From Chryseobacterium lactis (GTDB lineage Bacteria > Bacteroidota > Bacteroidia > Flavobacteriales > Weeksellaceae): a DNA stretch of 64,000 bases. Made by a program: the position numbers and the translations under genes. Positions 42,953 to 51,697 of this stretch are shown here, one piece after another (the first letter of the stretch is position 1; each line of letters opens with the position of its first letter). The notes under the pieces are model-generated. The model searched no databases and was not told the DNA's origin. It saw only the letters and a list, made by a program, of their open reading frames with translations. The DNA is taken from the NCBI RefSeq assembly GCF_003815875.1, contig NZ_CP033924.1, positions 4,650,001-4,714,000 on the forward strand, read 5' to 3'.

Positions 42953-44938
42953 TTAAAGTAAGTTTTCATCTACAAGATTAGGAAGTGTTACTTTCAATTT
43001 CGGTTCAGCTTCCATCGCTCTTTTGATTGCGAAAATAGCGCCTTCGTTTCTTGCCCAGCTTCTTCTTGAAATTCCGTTGTTCACATCCCAGAAAAGCATA
43101 GATTTTAATCTTCTGTCTGCATCTTCACTTCCATCAAGCAGCATTCCGAAACCTCCGTTAATTACTTCTCCCCAGCCTACACCGCCTCCATTGTGAATAG
43201 AAACCCATGTAGCTCCACGGAAACTGTCACCAATGACGTTATGAATCGCCATATCTGCTGTAAACCTGGAACCGTCATAAATATTAGAAGTTTCTCTGTA
43301 CGGCGAATCTGTTCCCGATACATCGTGATGGTCTCTACCCAGCACTACAGGACCGATTTCGCCATTTTTAATCGCATTATTGAATGCTTCTGCAATTTTC
43401 ATTCTTCCTTCGGCATCTGCATATAAAATTCTGGCCTGCGAACCGACTACCAGTTTATTTTCCTGAGCTCCTTTGATCCATTGGATGTTATCTTTCATCT
43501 GCTGCTGGATTTCTTCCGGAGAATTTTTAATCATTTCTTCTAATACAGCACAAGCAATATGGTCCGTTTTCTGCAGATCATCAGGGTTTCCACTGGCACA
43601 CACCCAACGGAAAGGTCCGAAACCATAATCAAAACACATCGGTCCCATAATATCCTGAACATAACTAGGATATTTGAACTCTCTGCCCAACGTCGGATTA
43701 TCTGCCATTACATCGGCTCCAGCTCTGGAGGCTTCCAGCAAGAAAGCATTTCCGTAATCAAAGAAGTATGTTCCTTTCTGTGTATGTTTATTAATAGCTG
43801 CAGCGTGTCTTTTTAACGTTTCCTGAACTTTTTCTTTGAATAATTCCGGATCTTCAGCCATCATTTTATTAGATTCCTCGAAACTCTGTCCTACAGGATA
43901 ATATCCCCCTGCCCATGGATTATGAAGTGATGTTTGATCCGAACCTATATCAATTCTTAAATTTTCCTGATCAAATTTTTCCCAAACTTCAACAATATTT
44001 CCAAGATAAGCCAGTGAAACGGTTTCCTTATTTTCCTGTGCTTCTCTTACCCTTTTTACCAATTCATCAAGATTTTCATGAATTTCATTCACCCATTTCT
44101 GATCGTGACGGATTTTTGTAATCTTTGGATTGACTTCCGCACATACGGTAACACAACCTGCAATATTTCCAGCTTTCGGCTGAGCTCCACTCATTCCTCC
44201 TAATCCGGAAGTGATGAAAAGCCCGCCTTTTGGCTCTTTTTTAATTTTTCTAAAAGCATTCAGTACCGTAATTGTTGTTCCATGTACAATCCCTTGCGGT
44301 CCTATATACATATAGCTTCCCGCGGTCATCTGACCATACTGAGTTACTCCTAATGCATTGAATTTTTCCCAATCATCCGGTTTTGAATAATTCGGAATCA
44401 TCATTCCATTCGTTACCACTACTCTTGGTGCATCTTTATGAGAAGGAAATAATCCCATCGGATGTCCTGAATACATCACCAACGTTTGTTCATCCGTCAT
44501 TTCCGACAGATATTTCATCGTCAGCAGGTACTGCGCCCAATTGGAAAAAACAGCTCCGTTTCCTCCATAAGTAATCAGCTCATGAGGATGCTGCGCTACA
44601 GCGTAATCCAAATTATTCTGAATCATCAGCATAATAGCTTTTGCCTGCTCAGATTTCCCCGGATAATCACTGATTGATCTTGCCTTCATCTCGTAATCCG
44701 GACGAAAACGATACATATAAATTCTTCCGTACTCTTCCAGTTCCTTCCTGAATTCAGGAATCAGTTCTGCATGAAACTGAGGATCAAAATAACGCAACGC
44801 ATTCTTTAATGCCAGTTTTTTCTCTTCCTCTCCTAAAATTTCTTTACGTTTCGGAGCATGGTTGATATTGGTTTCGTATGGTTTTTGCTGTGGCAGCTGA
44901 TTAGGAATTCCCTGTTGAATTTGTTCTTGAAATGTCAT
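42953..44938 (-). CDS. hutU: Urocanate hydratase
   Basis: 661 residues from ATG 44938 (a longer frame begins at 44968 but adds no family sequence). It converts urocanate to imidazolonepropionate in histidine degradation, using tightly bound NAD. Motifs: MVMYSGHPMG-like LVMYSGHPMGLFPS, GLGGMSGAQPKAGNIAG, and GPFRWVCASG, the region of the active-site Cys. No hutH, hutI or hutG is in the window. Next gene on the strand is a Crp/Fnr-like regulator 13 bases on. Confidence 0.95.
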   Translation of the reverse strand: MTFQEQIQQGIPNQLPQQKPYETNINHAPKRKEILGEEEKKLALKNALRYFDPQFHAELIPEFRKELEEYGRIYMYRFRPDYEMKARSISDYPGKSEQAKAIMLMIQNNLDYAVAQHPHELITYGGNGAVFSNWAQYLLTMKYLSEMTDEQTLVMYSGHPMGLFPSHKDAPRVVVTNGMMIPNYSKPDDWEKFNALGVTQYGQMTAGSYMYIGPQGIVHGTTITVLNAFRKIKKEPKGGLFITSGLGGMSGAQPKAGNIAGCVTVCAEVNPKITKIRHDQKWVNEIHENLDELVKRVREAQENKETVSLAYLGNIVEVWEKFDQENLRIDIGSDQTSLHNPWAGGYYPVGQSFEESNKMMAEDPELFKEKVQETLKRHAAAINKHTQKGTYFFDYGNAFLLEASRAGADVMADNPTLGREFKYPSYVQDIMGPMCFDYGFGPFRWVCASGNPDDLQKTDHIACAVLEEMIKNSPEEIQQQMKDNIQWIKGAQENKLVVGSQARILYADAEGRMKIAEAFNNAIKNGEIGPVVLGRDHHDVSGTDSPYRETSNIYDGSRFTADMAIHNVIGDSFRGATWVSIHNGGGVGWGEVINGGFGMLLDGSEDADRRLKSMLFWDVNNGISRRSWARNEGAIFAIKRAMEAEPKLKVTLPNLVDENLL

Positions 44939-45134
44939 ATTGCTATTTAAAGTTCTATGTTTAAACAATTTTTTAAGTTTTAAAGATATTCAAATTATAA
45001 AATATAGGCAAGTAAAGGCGAAAAGGATAAAAGAACAATATGGCAATGTATTTACCCGAAATGTGATTTGATACGCACCGTTATATCATTCATTATTTTG
45101 TTTTATTTTAAATACTACATTTGAACATACCCAC

Positions 45135-45194
45135 AATTCCCCTCCCTTGGAGGGGTGGATTCCAAAGTTCAACTTTGGAAGACGGGGTGGTTTA
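45135..45194 (-). repeat. Two-hairpin repeat family C, left copy flanking the DUF559 gene
   Basis: On the plus strand: AATTCCCCTCC-CTT-GGAGGGG, TGGA, then the stem TTCCAAAGTT-CA-AACTTTGGAA, then GACGGGGTGGTTTAA. It is the inverted partner of 45618-45678 and ends eight bases before the ATG of the gene. Confidence 0.85.
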
Positions 45195-45201
45195 AACACA
45201 T

Positions 45202-45642
45202 ATGATAATGAAAGAAATACTAACTTACATCAATGAAGTACCCATTGGAAGGGACTTCGTTCAAAATCCACCCTACAATCCCCTCCTAAAAATATTTTTA
45301 AAGGAAAAGCGTAAAGCCAAAATTTTGGGTGAAGTTATTTTCTGGAAAAAAGTTAGGGCTAAAAGCTTTTATGCTATTGATTTTGACAGACAAAGAATAA
45401 TCGGGAATTATATCGTTGATTTTTATGTAAAAACACTGGGACTTGTTATTGAAATTGACGGAGCAAGCCATGATGAAAACCAAATTTCTGATGGAGCAAG
45501 ACAAGAATATCTTGAATCTTTAGGGCTATTGGTTTTTAGAATAAATGATTTTGATGTAAGAAATAATCTGGATTTAGTAATGAAAGAATTGGAAGAATTT
45601 ATTATTGTTCATTATGGAACCACCCCGTCTTCAAAAATTTAA
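45202..45642 (+). CDS. DUF559 endonuclease-fold protein boxed in inverted repeats
   Basis: 146 residues from ATG 45202 (ATG 45208 is also possible). DUF559 is a Vsr/PD-(D/E)XK-like nuclease fold. The start PPYNPLLKIFLKEKRK is usual for the family, as are FDRQRIIGNYIVDFYV and the acidic LVIEIDGASHDE, giving candidate catalytic residues Asp73, Glu84, Asp86 and His90 with a downstream Arg100. No partner methylase or restriction gene is nearby. The last codons (TTPSSKI and stop) lie inside the right repeat, and the left repeat ends eight bases before the start, so gene and repeats form one compact unit. Confidence 0.8.
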   Translation: MIMKEILTYINEVPIGRDFVQNPPYNPLLKIFLKEKRKAKILGEVIFWKKVRAKSFYAIDFDRQRIIGNYIVDFYVKTLGLVIEIDGASHDENQISDGARQEYLESLGLLVFRINDFDVRNNLDLVMKELEEFIIVHYGTTPSSKI

Positions 45643-45678
45643 TAATTTTTGAATCCACCCCTCCAGAGGAGGGGAATT
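45618..45678 (+). repeat. Two-hairpin repeat family C, right copy flanking the DUF559 gene
   Basis: GAACCACCCCGTC, then the stem TTCAAAAATT-TAAT-AATTTTTGAA, then TCCACCCCTCC-AGA-GGAGGGGAATT. The first 25 bases are coding for the end of the DUF559 protein, including its TAA at 45640-45642. Inverted with respect to 45135-45194; stem sequences differ but stay paired. Confidence 0.85.
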
Positions 45679-45713
45679 TCTTCGTACGGAATAGGGTTAT
45701 CATTTCTAAAGTA

Positions 45714-45740
45714 AAACCTCACTGAAATTCAGTGAGGTTT
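45714..45740. terminator. Bidirectional hairpin between the DUF559 unit and 45759
   Basis: AAACCTCACTGAA-A-TTCAGTGAGGTTT, perfect arms of 13 bases with T/A-rich ends; serves the minus-strand acidic protein gene and possibly plus-strand read-through. Confidence 0.7.
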
Positions 45741-45758
45741 ATTTTATATCTATAACTT

Positions 45759-46052
45759 TTAAGTTAAAACATCATCGTTTTCCTCTTCATGGTCATCATC
45801 ATTATCACTTAAGCTCCAGTAATTGTTTTCTTCGTCTTCGGATCCTATTTCTTCCATATCATCATCATCTTCAGCTCCGGGAATATCCAGTCCTTTATCT
45901 ATTTTATCCTCATCCGGATCTTCATTTAAAATAGGGTTGCCATCTCCATCGAGCGGAATATGTTTCTCTTTTTTAAATATATCTTCATTTGGATTATAAT
46001 CCATTTGCTCCAATTTTCTGTTTTGCTCATTAATATTATTTTCCGGTGCCAT
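45759..46052 (-). CDS. Very acidic hypothetical protein
   Basis: 97 residues dominated by Asp, Glu and Asn, with runs such as AEDDDDMEEIGSEDEENN. No signal peptide or helix-forming core is visible, so it is likely intrinsically disordered and cytosolic. Acidic small proteins of this sort occur in Chryseobacterium; the function is unknown. 57 bases after the D-2-hydroxyacid dehydrogenase stop on the same strand. Confidence 0.65.
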   Translation of the reverse strand: MAPENNINEQNRKLEQMDYNPNEDIFKKEKHIPLDGDGNPILNEDPDEDKIDKGLDIPGAEDDDDMEEIGSEDEENNYWSLSDNDDDHEEENDDVLT

Positions 46053-46109
46053 GATATGTAGATTTTGGGTTGATATATTAAGAACAAAAATAATTCCAAC
46101 TTATTATAA

Positions 46110-47087
46110 TTAGTGAGAATAAACCTCGGGATTGGCACAATGCCGCATTTTTTTACCTCTTGAAAAAGCGATAATATTCTCTGCAGCCAGTCTGGACATT
46201 CCGTTTCTGGCTTCTATGGTCGCAGAACCGATATGTGGCAATACACACACATTAGACAGCTTCAAAATAGGATGATCGGGCGACATCGGTTCAGGATTCG
46301 TTACATCAAGGCCTGCTCCCCAGATTGTCTCTTCAACCAATGCTGTATACAAATCTTTTTCATCCTGAAAACCACCTCTTGCGGTATTAATAAAAATAGC
46401 GTTTGTTTTCATTTTCTCAAAAACAGAACGGTTAAAAAGATTTTTATGCTCGGCCGTAAAATTGGCATGAACACTCAATACATCCGAATTCGCTACCAGC
46501 TCCTCAAAAGAAACATAGGTTGCCCCCAGCTCCCTTTCAGCCTCTTCATTGTGGTGACGGTTGTGATAGATAATATTCATATCGAAAGCATTTCCGGACT
46601 TTTTTGCCATTTCAAAACCTATTCTTCCCAACCCGAAAATTCCTAAGGTTTTTCCATATAACTCCTGACCCAAAGCATGTAAAGGATCAAATTTATCCCA
46701 ATTCCCATCTTTTACTTTCTGAAAATTATAGCTCGCCCTTCTTGCCACAGCCTGCATTAATAAAAATGCAACATCTGAAGTTGCCCTGCTTAATACATCA
46801 GGCGTATTACCGACCGGAATATGTCTTTGAGTTGCCTCTCTAATATCAACATGATCAAACCCTACGGAGTACAGCGCAATAGCTTTAATATTGGGGCAGG
46901 CCTCAAAAAATTTTTTGTCATATTTAAAATCATTGCCTATACTTAAAATAGCATCGGCTTTCTTACAATAGCCGAGCCACTCTTCATGAGACATGTTTTC
47001 TTTTTCCGGAGATATTATTTCCAATCCTGCTTCTGTCAGCATAGTAATGCCTGTTTCAGGAATCCTTTTATTGATAAAGACTTTCAT
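46110..47087 (-). CDS. D-2-hydroxyacid dehydrogenase (glyoxylate/hydroxypyruvate reductase type)
   Basis: 325 residues. NAD-binding motif GLGRIGFEMAKKSG, conserved ASDVAFLLMQAVARR-like ATSDVAFLLMQ, the Arg in NTARGGFQD, the Glu in NPEPMSPDHP and the His in LPHIGSAT form the usual active site of this family. Likely reduces glyoxylate or hydroxypyruvate, or oxidises D-glycerate; I cannot fix the direction. Not next to a pathway partner. Confidence 0.88.
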   Translation of the reverse strand: MKVFINKRIPETGITMLTEAGLEIISPEKENMSHEEWLGYCKKADAILSIGNDFKYDKKFFEACPNIKAIALYSVGFDHVDIREATQRHIPVGNTPDVLSRATSDVAFLLMQAVARRASYNFQKVKDGNWDKFDPLHALGQELYGKTLGIFGLGRIGFEMAKKSGNAFDMNIIYHNRHHNEEAERELGATYVSFEELVANSDVLSVHANFTAEHKNLFNRSVFEKMKTNAIFINTARGGFQDEKDLYTALVEETIWGAGLDVTNPEPMSPDHPILKLSNVCVLPHIGSATIEARNGMSRLAAENIIAFSRGKKMRHCANPEVYSH

Positions 47088-47115
47088 TGTTGTTTATGAA
47101 TCAGTTTAAATAAAA

Positions 47116-47140
47116 AACCTCACTTGCAAAAAGTAAGGTT
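47116..47140 (-). terminator. Terminator of the small stress-type protein gene
   Basis: AACCTCACTT-GCAAA-AAGTAAGGTT with one mismatch, then AT-rich. Confidence 0.6.
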
Positions 47141-47160
47141 ATGAACTTTAATATTAAAAA

Positions 47161-47424
47161 TTATTTCTTTTCATCGGAATGGTGCTTATTTTTCTCCCAT
47201 GCTTCTGAAGCCATTTCCTGGATTTCATCCCAAACATCTTTCGCAGATTTTTGTGTCTGTGTCATAAACCCTTGTTTGGTAGCTTCCTGATTGTTGCTTT
47301 TCATATCATTAATGTAATCCTTAACCTGCTGAGAATAGCTTTCAACACTATATCCCGGGTTATTATGCAGATTTTTCTGAATATTACTAAAGTCATGAGA
47401 AGACTTGAATCTATTCGTGTCCAT
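47161..47424 (-). CDS. Small hydrophilic hypothetical protein
   Basis: 87 residues, polar and helical (VESYSQQVKDYINDMKSNNQ, then DVWDEIQEMASEAWEKNKHH). No membrane segment or cysteine. The composition is like small stress-induced cytosolic proteins of Flavobacteriia, but no family is recognised. It has its own terminator. Confidence 0.6.
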   Translation of the reverse strand: MDTNRFKSSHDFSNIQKNLHNNPGYSVESYSQQVKDYINDMKSNNQEATKQGFMTQTQKSAKDVWDEIQEMASEAWEKNKHHSDEKK

Positions 47425-47614
47425 AATAATAAAATTTTAAGTGGTTTGGACTTAAATAAGTCCAATTTTCATTCCGAACCTTATTTAAAATTGATTAAAA
47501 AAAGTCAAAAAAATATTAAAATCAACAAATCATAGAAGGCAGGTCATTTTGTTTTTCAGACATATCAGTCCATTTAAAAACATTAAAATGATCATGAATA
47601 GAGGACAAATGATA

Positions 47615-48268
47615 TTATTGGTTGGTACTTCCCAGCATCGGAACAAACTTATAGGCTCCAAATTCTTCTTTTTCAAATTCTGTAGGACCTACTTTTGTAA
47701 AACGGAATAAAACCTGCTCATCCGTAGGACCTAACGGGATTACCATAATACCTCCTACATTCAGCTGTTTCAATAATTCTGTTGGCAAAACCGAAGCTCC
47801 GCAGGTCACGATAATTTTATCAAAAGGAGCAAAAGTGGGAAGCCCGGCAAATCCATCACCAAAACTCTGAAACTTTGGAAATAAATGCAGCTCTCTTAAT
47901 TTCTTTTTGGAAAAATCAAACAAATCTTTCTGCCTTTCTACCGTGTATACATTGGCTTTCATCGCCATCAAAACCGCGGTCTGGTATCCACATCCGGTGC
48001 CGATTTCGAGTACTTTTTCTCCGGCTTTTACCTGCAATAATTCCGACTGTTCCGCGACCGTAGAAGGATGAGAAATAGTTTGATGTGCCAGAATCGGGAA
48101 AGCCCGGTCTTCGTAGGCAAAATCTTCAAAAATACTTTCGATAAAAAGATGTCTCGGAACTTCACTCATTGCCCGAAGTACATTTTCATCCGAAATTCCA
48201 ATTCTTTGTCGAAGATATTCAACTAAATTTTTTCTTTTTCCTTTATGTACAAACGAATCACGCATCAT
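47615..48268 (-). CDS. pcm: Protein-L-isoaspartate O-methyltransferase
   Basis: 217 residues. SAM-binding motif I is EKVLEIGTGCGYQTAVL, motif post-I YTVERQKDL and FDKIIVTCGAS follow, and the N-terminus has the family segment RHLFIESIFEDFAYEDRAFP. It methylates isoaspartyl residues in damaged proteins so they can revert to aspartate. Either of two adjacent ATGs (48268 or 48265) can start it. Upstream lies the fibronectin-type remnant. Confidence 0.92.
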   Translation of the reverse strand: MMRDSFVHKGKRKNLVEYLRQRIGISDENVLRAMSEVPRHLFIESIFEDFAYEDRAFPILAHQTISHPSTVAEQSELLQVKAGEKVLEIGTGCGYQTAVLMAMKANVYTVERQKDLFDFSKKKLRELHLFPKFQSFGDGFAGLPTFAPFDKIIVTCGASVLPTELLKQLNVGGIMVIPLGPTDEQVLFRFTKVGPTEFEKEEFGAYKFVPMLGSTNQ

Positions 48269-48379
48269 TATTTAGATAATAGTTATTAGGGTTACCGCTA
48301 TAAGTTTTTACAAAAGTAACGAAACAAACTGTATTGATCAACCTAAAGCGTATTCCTTTTCTTCCTTCATTTTTATTTC

Positions 48380-48556
48380 TTAATTCCATTTTATCACTAA
48401 AGGTCCATAGAAATCGCTAAAGGAATTATCAGCGCATCTTTTTCTGACAAAAAAGTTATAGGTTGTCATTTTACTTAATCCGGCATAAATATAACCCGGG
48501 GCAATTAAATCTCCATTTAATGGTGGTGCAGAACTCGTCGTCAAAAGTGAAAAGTC
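48380..48556 (-). pseudogene. C-terminal remnant of a fibronectin type III-like domain
   Basis: Between pcm and the Gfo/Idh gene, the minus strand has an open stretch ending at a TAA (48380-48382) that reads PPLNGDLIAPGYIYAGLSKM, TTYNFFVRKRCADNSFSDFY and GPLVIKWN. The pattern GLS-x-x-TTY-x-F-VR-x-x-C followed by S-x-F-x-GP is the last strands of fibronectin III domains in Bacteroidota surface proteins. No start or N-terminal part is left, and the frame runs on upstream without meaning into 48609. Probably a gene remnant. Confidence 0.5.
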
Positions 48557-48582
48557 ATGTATTTTTATAAATGTACATTCAC

Positions 48583-48590
48583 TATATTTA
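48583..48590 (+). promoter_or_regulatory. Near-consensus -7 element TATATTTA of the Gfo/Idh gene
   Basis: Seven of eight match 18 nt upstream of ATG 48609. Confidence 0.4.
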
Positions 48591-48608
48591 CAAAAATTTA
48601 ATACAGCT

Positions 48609-49571
48609 ATGTTAAAAGCAGGTTTGGTAGGTGCCGGACACTTGGGGAAAATACATTTAAAACTTCTTAATCAATCAGATAGATATGAGTTCGTAGGTTT
48701 CCACGATAAAGATGTTGAAAACGGAAAGAAATTAGAAGCCGAATTCGGATATAAATACTTTGAAAATTTTGACGAATTGCTAAATGAGATTGACATGCTT
48801 GACATCGTCACTCCAACACTTTATCATTATGATTATGCGTTGAAGGCCATTGAAAAAGGGCTTCATTTTTTCATTGAAAAACCGGTTACCCAAACTCTTG
48901 AGCAGGCAGAAGAAATTTTACGTTTGTGCCAGGAAAATAATATCAAGGCACAGGTAGGACATGTTGAGCGATATAACCCCGCTTTTATTGCGACCAAAGA
49001 ATACATCAACAATCCTATGTTCATAGAAATCCACAGACTAGCCGAGTTTAACCCACGCGGTACTGATGTTTCTGTGGTATTGGATCTGATGATTCATGAT
49101 TTGGATATCTTATTAAGTATGGCCAAATCTAAAGTTAAAAATATCCATGCAAGCGGTGTATGTGTCGTAAGTAAAACACCTGATATTGCCAACGCAAGGA
49201 TAGAATTTGAAAACGGATGCGTAGCCAACCTTACCACTTCCAGAATTTCCATGAAAGCGATGAGAAAAAGCAGGTTCTTCCAGAAAGACGCCTATATCTC
49301 AGTTGACTTCCTTGAGAAAAAAGCAGAGGTTATCAGAATGAAAGATGCTCCTGAAAACCCTACTCCATTCGATATGATCATTGAAAATGCTGATGGAGAG
49401 AAAAACCAGATTCTCTTTGAATACCCGGATATCCAACCGAATAATGCGATCCTTGATGAATTAAACTCTTTTGCAGATGCCATCACAGGAGATAAAAATG
49501 TAGAGGTTTCTCTTGAAGACGGAACTGAAGCGTTGAAAATAGCTTTAAAGATTATGAAGCTGATCAGCTAA
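48609..49571 (+). CDS. Gfo/Idh/MocA family oxidoreductase
   Basis: 320 residues. N-terminal Rossmann fold GLVGAGHLGKIHLKLL for NAD(P), the EKPVTQTLEQAE motif with the family catalytic Lys, and the C-terminal beta-sheet domain with DLMIHDLDILLSM. These enzymes oxidise or reduce sugars, inositols or biliverdin-like compounds. The substrate is unknown. A terminator follows at 49613. Confidence 0.85.
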   Translation: MLKAGLVGAGHLGKIHLKLLNQSDRYEFVGFHDKDVENGKKLEAEFGYKYFENFDELLNEIDMLDIVTPTLYHYDYALKAIEKGLHFFIEKPVTQTLEQAEEILRLCQENNIKAQVGHVERYNPAFIATKEYINNPMFIEIHRLAEFNPRGTDVSVVLDLMIHDLDILLSMAKSKVKNIHASGVCVVSKTPDIANARIEFENGCVANLTTSRISMKAMRKSRFFQKDAYISVDFLEKKAEVIRMKDAPENPTPFDMIIENADGEKNQILFEYPDIQPNNAILDELNSFADAITGDKNVEVSLEDGTEALKIALKIMKLIS

Positions 49572-49612
49572 AAATAAAAACAAGCTGTTTTCTTGAGCAG
49601 CAATCATTACAG

Positions 49613-49653
49613 TGCTATCTTATAATCAAAAGAAAAATGATTATGAGATAGCA
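49613..49653 (+). terminator. Long hairpin terminator after the Gfo/Idh gene
   Basis: TGCTATCTTATAATCA (49613-49628) pairs with TGATTATGAGATAGCA (49638-49653), one G-T pair, followed by TTTTTT. In the remaining gap to 49899 an open stretch without a start (49739-49858, ending VHTQWIPGKISSLN then HYDVAVHYD) may be another remnant. Confidence 0.8.
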
Positions 49654-49899
49654 TTTTTTATTAAACCTTCTTGCTAAACAGTAAGTAACTATTGATTTAA
49701 TAAGAGAAAATCTTTTTTAAAACAAAAAAAGCAATATATTTGAGAAACAATTCAATAAACGATTGAGAGATTTTGTTGTACATACCCAATGGATTCCTGG
49801 TAAAATAAGTAGTCTGAATGTAGATTCTCACTATGATGTGGCCGTCCATTATGATTAAATTCTAACTATTACTTCTTATTATTTAAAATTAAAACCACT

Positions 49900-51630
49900 A
49901 TGAAAAGAGTCATTCTATTATCCGCTTTATTATTGTCCCAATTTGGGACGTCACAGTTATTAAAAACTTCGGGACAAAAAATAATTAATGATAAGGGTGA
50001 AAATATCCAATTGAGAGGTTTAGGATTGGGTGGATGGATGCTTCAGGAAGGCTATATGCTAAAAACGGCAGATTTTGCAGGCCCACAATATAAAATTAAG
50101 GAAAAGATCGCTGAACTGATAGGTGAAGACGGAATGAATAATTTCTACAAAGCCTATCTGAAAAACGGAATTACAAAACAGGATATTGATTTTTTAGCAA
50201 AAGCAGGATTCAACTCTATCAGGCTTCCTATGCACTACAACCTGTATACGCTCTCTATAGAAAAAGAGCCTGTAAAGGGTAACGATACGTGGTTGAATGA
50301 AGGTTTTAAAATGACCGATGATTTACTTCAATGGTGTAAAGACAACAAAATTTATCTGATCCTTGATCTTCATGCTGCTCCCGGCGGCCAGGGAAATGAT
50401 GCCAATATCTCCGATAATGACAAATCCAAACCTTCACTTTGGGAAAGCCAAGAAAATCAAAGAAAAACTGTTGCTCTTTGGAAGAAACTTGCAGAACGGT
50501 ATAAAAATGAACCATGGATCGGCGGATATGATATTATCAATGAGCCTAATATTAATTTCACCGGAAAGAACCCCAACGGTACAGACGAAACGTCGAATGC
50601 TCCTCTTTGGAAATTACAAAAGGATATCACTGACGCTATTCGGGAAGTTGATCAGAAGCATATTATTTTCATTGAAGGAAACGGCTGGGGCAATAACTAC
50701 AACGGCCTGATATCGATCTGGGACAAAAATATGGCATTCAGCTTTCATAAATACTGGAATTACAATGACGATAAAACGATACAGTTTGCCTTGGATCTAA
50801 GGGAAAAACACAATATGCCGATCTGGCTTGGGGAAACGGGAGAAAATTCCAATGTGTGGTTTACAGAGCTCATTCAACTGCTAGATAAGCATAATATCGG
50901 ATATGCTTTCTGGCCTATGAAAAAGATCGATAATATTGCAGGAATTACCAATGTGAAAACGACTCCTGAGTATGAAAAGCTACTGGAATACTGGACAAAA
51001 GGAGGTGAAAAGCCATCTAAAGAGTATGCTTCAAAAGCGTTGATGAAAATTGCCGACAACTATAAATTCAGCAATACGGAGGTTAAAAATGATGTGATTG
51101 ATGCAATGTTCAGACAGGTTACGGACGCTTCTACCCTGCCATTCAAAAACCATCAGATTCCGGGCAGAATATTTGCGTCAGAATATGATCTTGGAAGGAT
51201 AGGTGCCGCTTATCAGGATAAAGATTTTATTAACCTTTGGGTGAGTGATCCTGCTAAAAGATCGGAATGGAATTCCGGGCAGCAGATGAGAAATGACGGC
51301 GTAGATATTTATAAGTGTCATGATAAAATAACCAATCAATATTACGTCGGCAAAACTGAGACTGGTGAGTGGCTTCAATATACATTTACCACTAAAGCAG
51401 GCAAAAATTACAGTTTTGACATCAGATATTCTGCGCAGAAAGATTCAAAAATAAGAATTGAAACTGCTGCAGGAAAGTCTCTGGCATCTGTATCGTTAAG
51501 TGCTACCGGAGGAGATGAAAACTGGAAAACGATCTCCGTGAAAGATGTACCTCTTCAAAAAGGAGAAAACAAAATCAGAATTATTTTTGAAAATGACGGA
51601 CTAAACCTGAATTATTTTGAAGTGAAATAA
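49900..51630 (+). CDS. GH5-type endoglucanase with C-terminal carbohydrate-binding module
   Basis: 576 residues with a signal peptide (MKRVILLSALLLSQFGTSQ). The catalytic (beta/alpha)8 domain (about 20-365) has RGLGLGGWMLQEGYML, acid/base Glu215 in DIINEPN and nucleophile Glu312 in WLGETGENS, as in cellulases and related glycosidases of family 5. Residues about 410-576 are a CBM6-like beta sandwich (ATEYDLGRIGAAYQD-like SEYDLGRIGAAYQD, then ETGEWLQYTF and NKIRIIFEN). Secreted, acting on a beta-glucan. No sorting domain. Confidence 0.85.
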   Translation: MKRVILLSALLLSQFGTSQLLKTSGQKIINDKGENIQLRGLGLGGWMLQEGYMLKTADFAGPQYKIKEKIAELIGEDGMNNFYKAYLKNGITKQDIDFLAKAGFNSIRLPMHYNLYTLSIEKEPVKGNDTWLNEGFKMTDDLLQWCKDNKIYLILDLHAAPGGQGNDANISDNDKSKPSLWESQENQRKTVALWKKLAERYKNEPWIGGYDIINEPNINFTGKNPNGTDETSNAPLWKLQKDITDAIREVDQKHIIFIEGNGWGNNYNGLISIWDKNMAFSFHKYWNYNDDKTIQFALDLREKHNMPIWLGETGENSNVWFTELIQLLDKHNIGYAFWPMKKIDNIAGITNVKTTPEYEKLLEYWTKGGEKPSKEYASKALMKIADNYKFSNTEVKNDVIDAMFRQVTDASTLPFKNHQIPGRIFASEYDLGRIGAAYQDKDFINLWVSDPAKRSEWNSGQQMRNDGVDIYKCHDKITNQYYVGKTETGEWLQYTFTTKAGKNYSFDIRYSAQKDSKIRIETAAGKSLASVSLSATGGDENWKTISVKDVPLQKGENKIRIIFENDGLNLNYFEVK

Positions 51631-51650
51631 CAATAAATATCTTAAATTGC

Positions 51651-51680
51651 AAATCCCTTTTAGAAGCCTAAAAGGGATTT
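51651..51680 (+). terminator. Terminator between the GH5 gene and the beta-lactamase
   Basis: AAATCCCTTTTA-GAAGCC-TAAAAGGGATTT, then TCTTTT; 18 nt before the ATG at 51698, so the beta-lactamase is probably either terminated read-through or attenuated. Confidence 0.75.
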
Positions 51681-51697
51681 CTTTTAACTCTATTACT

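Noticed and set aside
45202..45642. Restriction-modification system around the DUF559 nuclease
   Set aside because: No methyltransferase or specificity gene lies within several kilobases; neighbours are hutU and a hydroxyacid dehydrogenase.
49739..49858. Open plus-strand stretch ending HYDVAVHYD before the GH5 gene
   Set aside because: It has no start codon and is only about 40 residues; it may be a remnant but I cannot name a family with confidence.
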